From NCBI RefSeq assembly GCF_036370855.1, contig NC_088112.1:17538469-17602468 (forward strand): DNA of 64,000 bases, read 5' to 3'. Below are positions 58,601 to 64,000 of the stretch, in pieces. Numbering within the stretch: the first letter of the stretch is position 1; each line of letters begins with the position of its first letter. The position numbers were made by a program, and so were the translations under genes. The DNA comes from Dromaius novaehollandiae (Eukaryota > Chordata > Aves > Casuariiformes > Dromaiidae). The notes under the pieces are model-generated. The model saw nothing but the letters and a program-made list of their open reading frames with translations. It did not search any database and was not told where the DNA came from.

Positions 58601-59050
58601 GGCGTAGGACAAAGGGTCCCTCTGCTTAGGTGAGAGGCCTCGTGGAGAGTGTGCCAGGATTTCCCCTCGCCCTGGCAGTTGTAGGGCTCCTTTCCAATGC
58701 GCTGCCAAGTATCTGCTTGGAAAAAAAAACAGAGTACTGCTCTCTCATCTCTCAGAGGTCCTCTTCTTTCACCAAAACCTCCCCAGGGGCTAGGCTCAGT
58801 CCTCTTGTCGTTGCGCTATCCCACGGGAGCAGAAATAGCCCCGTCCGTCAGGAGATCCGGTGCAGAAACACCAAGAGGACAAAGGTAACAGCCCTGCGGC
58901 ACGGCCCGTGCGGCGGGGTGAGAGAGGACGGGGTACGGCACCCACCAGCGCTGGCGGGACACGATCCTGCCCTGGAAGCGCCGGGTCCAATCGACCGTTC
59001 ACTGGAAGAGAGAAAGACAGGCAAGACAACGCTATTCTGGAAGAGTAAGT
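55694..59050. other. Intergenic, nothing recognised
   Basis: Mixed-composition DNA with an (ATTT)n tract at 57,358-57,384. I saw no gene, repeat family or RNA gene. CpG-richer spots at about 56,330-56,470 and 58,840-59,000 carry open frames on both strands that look compositional. Confidence 0.5.
57358..57384. repeat. (ATTT)n microsatellite
   Basis: About six ATTT/TTTA units in a T-rich setting. Confidence 0.9.
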
Positions 59051-62000
59051 GCTGTAATCGGGCCAAATTGCTTGTTGAGGGCATATTTTAATTAACTTTG
59101 AGCCTTCCTAAATGGAGAGCAATGATAAATGGCATACATTGAATTTAAACTGCATTTAGTGAGTAAGTGGGAATCCCTTGGCTTTGAATGAAAAACCTCA
59201 CACGTCCCATCAGCAACATGATAAATGGCAAAGTGTTTCGCGTTCACCGCTATAATCACTGGCAGAAGAGAGATCCAAAATGAGAGCCCACGGCCTGATG
59301 AACGCATGCACGGACTAACCGAGGGCAGAGGCTGCTCCGCTTTGCTGGTGGGTAGAGCCAGCAGCGTGCTCGTGCCGCGTTAGTCATGCTGCAGAGGTCT
59401 CAGGGACACTTTCGGCAGTGTCCTACTCCCCACCTCAGACACACCCGGGCTATCAGCTCGATAAGGGAAATAATAGCCTGCGGTCTCGGATTTGAACAGT
59501 CAGCTGATCCAGGCACGGCTTTTTGCCTTGTTTGCCAGAGCCCACGTGTGCTTTTACGGCTGACCCCACTTATGTGGGCCATGGTTGACAGCAGGGATGA
59601 GCCTTGAAACACCACATCATTCTCCCTGTGCTCTGGGATGCTCACATATAACTTAATCTGCCTGGCACAAGTTGGAGAAAGTTAATACAAAATACATGTT
59701 GTGTAAATACCGATAAAATGTCCTTGGCAATTACAGCCTTCCTGGAATTAATGCTCCTGGAGGCAACGCTTCCTGGGACTGTTGCAAACAGCTATAGAAA
59801 AACTGGGCATTTCTGGAATATCATCTAGTTGCTACATAATGTTTGACCCGATGCCATTTAAAATCAAAGGGAGCCCTTAAGTGCTTTGGAATGAGCTCAT
59901 AATGGGAACAATTTTCTGCTACATTTAAAACACAGGTTTCTATTAGTAGCTAGCAAGGGAAATGGGATTATTATTTATTTGCATGCATTAGCATTTGGTC
60001 AAGTACTTCTTTCTTTGTTTTTAAATGAATCTAGCTGAAAGCCTGTCAGCCTGCTGTGAACTTAGCAAGAACTGTGCGCTAACCACAATGTTTTATCTGC
60101 CTGCATTTCTCACACAGCACTCGGTGGCTTTCCCTCTGCGCTCAGCAAGTCCCTGTTTTGCAAAGCTCAGCTCGGCGGCCACGCAGGCTGAAAGCAATAC
60201 CAGCCGGCAGGAAGGCCGCCACACCACATTTGGGGGTGGACTATGACATATACAAGCCATTTGAGTTAAACTGAAGGCTTTATGGTTTTTTTCCTTGGTT
60301 ACAAGCACATAGGAGAGAAAAAGGCTTTTAGTTCATACCCAAAGTGCTGAGCTACAGTTTTTATATTTTTCTGTATCACTTGATGGAGCATTAGGTGGAG
60401 CTAACCTAGATTATCGCTCAGCTTTGGAAAAGGGAGATTCCCCATCACGGGTTTTCGGTCTCCGAAGCAATTACACTAGAAATAGCAACTTCGCTCAAAA
60501 TGCTCTTCAAGTCATGCTACAGAAGCATCGAACCGTCCAGAGAAAATGGGGCCGTTTGCTCACAGGTACCGTCTGCGCGTTGGTAATGCCTAGCAGCTCA
60601 CCCGGTCCTGGTCAGCCGGGCGCCGTACGAATGCACGGGAGCAGCCGTCCCCGACTCGCAGAGCCTATGAGCCACTTAAACCTCATTAGCGGGATTAGCT
60701 GCGGGCTTGGGATTACGGCTGATTTGCACAAAGAGCAAAAGAAGCCTGGTATGATCCTCGCCTGCAGCAGTCAGTGCTATTAGGCAAGAATATTCCTGTT
60801 CTTTAGGGCAAGAAAATATAACCACAGGCTGATAATGCCCAATTCTGCATCCAGCAACCTCCAGGTCCTATTTAGGCCCCCAGTCTCAGGACAGGAGGAC
60901 GTCTGAGCTGCCGGCTCTGCCCACACGCGGTTGCCGCAGTCCGTGACCGGGGAGTACAACCACGGCAGCACCAGCTCTGGTCCTGGAAGAGCAGGTACGG
61001 ATGAACCGGAGAAGACGCTGATTTGTCACCACCGCTGTTCCCGGGCCTGGCTCGGTACAGCCCCGCAGGAGTTTCCACAACATCTGCTGCATCGCTCCTG
61101 TGAGGTGACACGAGGTGACGGGATGCTGCGACGCTGGAGCTACTCGACAGCCACGCGGTTCTCCTCGTCGTGCAGCGGGGTATAACGGACCCTCGCCGAC
61201 CCTGAGCCGACAGCACAACCTGCCTCTCCTGGGCTCAGATGCGGCTGCGGCGTACATGCACAGCGCTGCCTCTGCCCAAAACCCGGCTTGTCCGAACAAG
61301 GGTGCACGAAGGGAGAACGAAAAGCAGAAGATTCAGAAAGACAGACAGAGACGTTCCTCCTTGCTGTGCAGGGTCGGCTCATGAAATTAATTGCTGCAGG
61401 ATGTCAGCAAGATAAAATTCAGCAGGATTCAAGAGAGGATTAGACAGTCCTGTGATCGGGAACATTTGTGCAACGCTAACTGGGTCAAAGAAATACAAGG
61501 GAAATTAAGCGCTGTGCTTCCCTGAAGGGCTGAGCTGGTACCATCTGGATTTAAAACAGGCTCCTCCCTACCTCCCCTTCCCAACCTTTTAATAGCAACA
61601 AGCAACTAGAAAAATATCTTGCTATGTGCCTTCTCTTTCCTTAGAATAATAAAGCATCACCTGCTCTAGAAGTCCCTGAGAGCCACAGTGACCACCGGCC
61701 TGTGCTGCCCCCAGCACGGCAGAACCTTCCTCTACATGATTTTAATAATAGAAACCGAAGTGTTACCTTCTCTGCTGCCTCCATGCTTCTGACCAGATTA
61801 TTTTTCAAGATGATAAAGGACTGCACCATGAATGGTTGCAGACGAACCAGTTGGGTCTCCATCCTGAAACTGGTGGTTATTGCTGCAACGGCTAGTGTGG
61901 GGCAGTGTGGTCACACTCGGCGGTAAGGGGGGTCAGAGAGTGGCATTCGGCTGAGCAGGGAGACTCCTCATGGCACCTGTGCACTGTACATGAAGGGAAA

Positions 62001-64000
62001 CACACGGCATTTCCATGTTCTGCACTAGTCTGGGGGAATCTTATTTTAAGCTGGCATATAACGTTGCCTTCCTAAGGGTTTCGCTGCTCTTTAGGAGTCT
62101 TTTGTTAGTACTAACCATTGCTCCAGTTGTTCCCGCAAAGGCACAGCAGATCGAACCTGCCTGAAATGTTACTCAAAGGAGTGAGGCAAAGGCAGATAGG
62201 TTGGATCACTGGTTACGCTGGGATGAATGAGTTAAATTGTCTATAGATGCACATTTCAATCATGAGAATACGCAGCTTTCACATGACGTATTTCTACCAC
62301 GCTCTTCTCAAAAGGAGGCAGGAAAAGCGCGAGAGGGAGAGTGTGGGATGAACAACTAAACTTATTATTTCAGATAACAGGCTAGTTCTAAATAAATATC
62401 ATAACCTGTGGAAACGGAGAAACTGCAACGACTTCTGCAGCATTTGGAGCAAAGGTGCTCCCAGACTCTCCTCAAACCCAGAGTTTCCCCTCCATTCCCA
62501 CTTGGTTATAGATTTGGCAAAGAAATTGCTACCACCAGTGTTCATTTTCTCTCTTTAGCTGCATAAACATCGCTATTCAATAGCCACGACTATTCCAACT
62601 ATGCGAAGATTTCAACCCAAGGGAGGAACCACGCGCAACGTGACCTGCAGATGCTCGCCAAGGTGACGGGCTACGGGCAGCCACGTATGTGTGCTCCGCC
62701 ACGATCCAAAGTGACTTCCATTCTCGGATCTGGGCTTTAGCTCTATCTAGCTGTTTGTTGCTTTTCAAAACTTCCGGTCTCCAGCTAAAATATTGCATAT
62801 GAAATACTTCCCTAGGGCATAAGGACACGGAGTATATGTTCATTATGTAACCGATACTTATTATGTAACTGGAGAAATGAACTGGAGCAAGGAACAATTT
62901 AGATCCTTTATCTTGACAGATACTACTTCATGCTCCAGCTGAAACACTTTCATTTCACCGTTAAGCCTTCATTCCCTGCTTGCAAACCCTCCTGTTCTCT
63001 TTTGGTAAAAACAATCAAAATACTATATATAAACCCCATAAGTACCTAAGGAAACAAATCCTTCCACCAAACACTGCTTCCAAATGTTAGTTTCGAGTGT
63101 CAAGATAATAACAGTGTTTCCTAGATATCACCTCATTTTTCTCTGCTCTTTTCTCAGAGGAACGTGGTTGCTGTTGGTGCACGGGCCTGCCTAGCAAAAC
63201 CACTCCCCTGAAAGATTTAGGGAATATAGAAATATTCGCGCCTATCAGCTCCTGCAAAGGACTGAAATCATGCAAGTCACTTTTCGTTTCTGCTTCAAAC
63301 CAAGCGTGACCAAAATTACCTCCGTTTCCTACACATAATTAACTAAATTATTTATTTAATTATACTACAGCGGCAACCAGAAGAGCAGACTGGGGTATTA
63401 ATTCAAAAGCCGACACGAGCAGCATCCCAGGGAAGCATCATGGGGGCTGATAACAGCAAAGGTTTCTATCACGAAGGAGAGGAGAAGAAATTCGGTTTGG
63501 CTGCAAGTGAGCCGAGAAGCCCAAATCGCCGGTGAAGCAGGGAGCTCGCGCTGCGGGTAGGCAGACACGTGCTAGCTGCTCCTCGGTGGGGACAGCTAGG
63601 ACTTTTTTGCTCTTTAATTCACCCCCACGTCCATGGACAACAGCTTTCATGAATTTCAGTAGGTACTTAACTTTCTGCGAGAATGGGTCCAGTGGGGTGA
63701 AGAGCGACGGCGCATCCAGGATTTCCTCCCCTTCTCTCTTGTCTCCTCGGCACTGAGACGTGACATGTTTCTCCAGCAGAAGACCGGGACATGGCTTCGA
63801 GTTCTGCCCTCTTCTCCTGGCATCAAACACTCTGTCCTGTGCCACCTCTGCGGTGCCACTAAGAGCCTTCTCTTTCAAGGGTTCGAAATTAGAGGAAGAC
63901 TATGGTAGAAAACAGTATTGTGGAGACCACACTAGCTACGCGTGTGATATTTGTTGCTTTCTTCTGAAACCTCTGATGTACCTAAGAACACACATCAAAA
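59051..64000. other. Intergenic, possible conserved non-coding patches
   Basis: AT-balanced, non-repetitive stretches at about 59,085-59,310 and 59,690-60,010 look like conserved non-coding DNA (homeobox-like TAAT cores, GGAATG words). A CpG-richer patch lies at about 60,560-61,300. No protein-coding exon was recognised on either strand to the end of the window. Confidence 0.4.

Overview
This is vertebrate nuclear DNA, almost certainly from a bird. It has small exons with GT-AG introns and two CR1 LINEs. One CR1 ends in the ATTCTATG/ATTCTGTG octamer tail typical of avian and reptilian CR1. There are also several CpG-rich patches. I cannot name the species. No prokaryotic, phage, CRISPR, rRNA or tRNA feature was seen.

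1-44,000: the plus strand carries the 3' two thirds of ADAMTS2, the procollagen I/II N-proteinase. I placed 17 coding exons from 4,638 to 38,981, taken to be exons 6-22 if the human 22-exon layout holds. They join in frame into 887 codons plus a stop, running from the second half of the metalloprotease through the disintegrin-like, TSR1, Cys-rich, spacer, TSR2-4 and PLAC domains to the C-terminal tail. The tail (NATEEHP, NAVD, PYKI, NQRIQELI) separates ADAMTS2 from ADAMTS3 and ADAMTS14. The 5' exons (signal peptide, propeptide, start of the catalytic domain) lie upstream of the window. The 3'UTR follows 38,981 and its end is not resolved.

25,540-26,490: an intronic CpG island, a TATA box at 26,097 and an ATG at 26,281 that opens a signal-peptide-like leader directly into exon 16 in the native frame. 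This is a possible internal promoter for a 464-residue secreted, protease-free product. It is a hypothesis.

44,000-50,000: CpG-rich intergenic DNA with a CTCF-like motif (46,367), a compound microsatellite (47,039-47,213) and two adjacent exon-like open segments (48,427-48,480 and 48,563-48,730) of unrecognised identity.

50,000-55,700: a second gene on the plus strand, a DEPP1-family paralogue. It has a TATA box (50,088), a likely non-coding first exon, an intron carrying a 5'-truncated CR1, and a single coding exon (52,642-53,676, 344 aa). The N-terminal LPTIRE, central DYIQSICHLARPT and C-terminal LPAIAEV blocks match DEPP. Human DEPP1 maps to 10q11, whereas ADAMTS2 maps to 5q35. The 5q35 and 10q regions share other ancient duplicates, such as ADAMTS2/ADAMTS14, so this may be an old whole-genome-duplication copy.

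55,700-64,000: no gene recognised, only short repeats and some possibly conserved non-coding patches.
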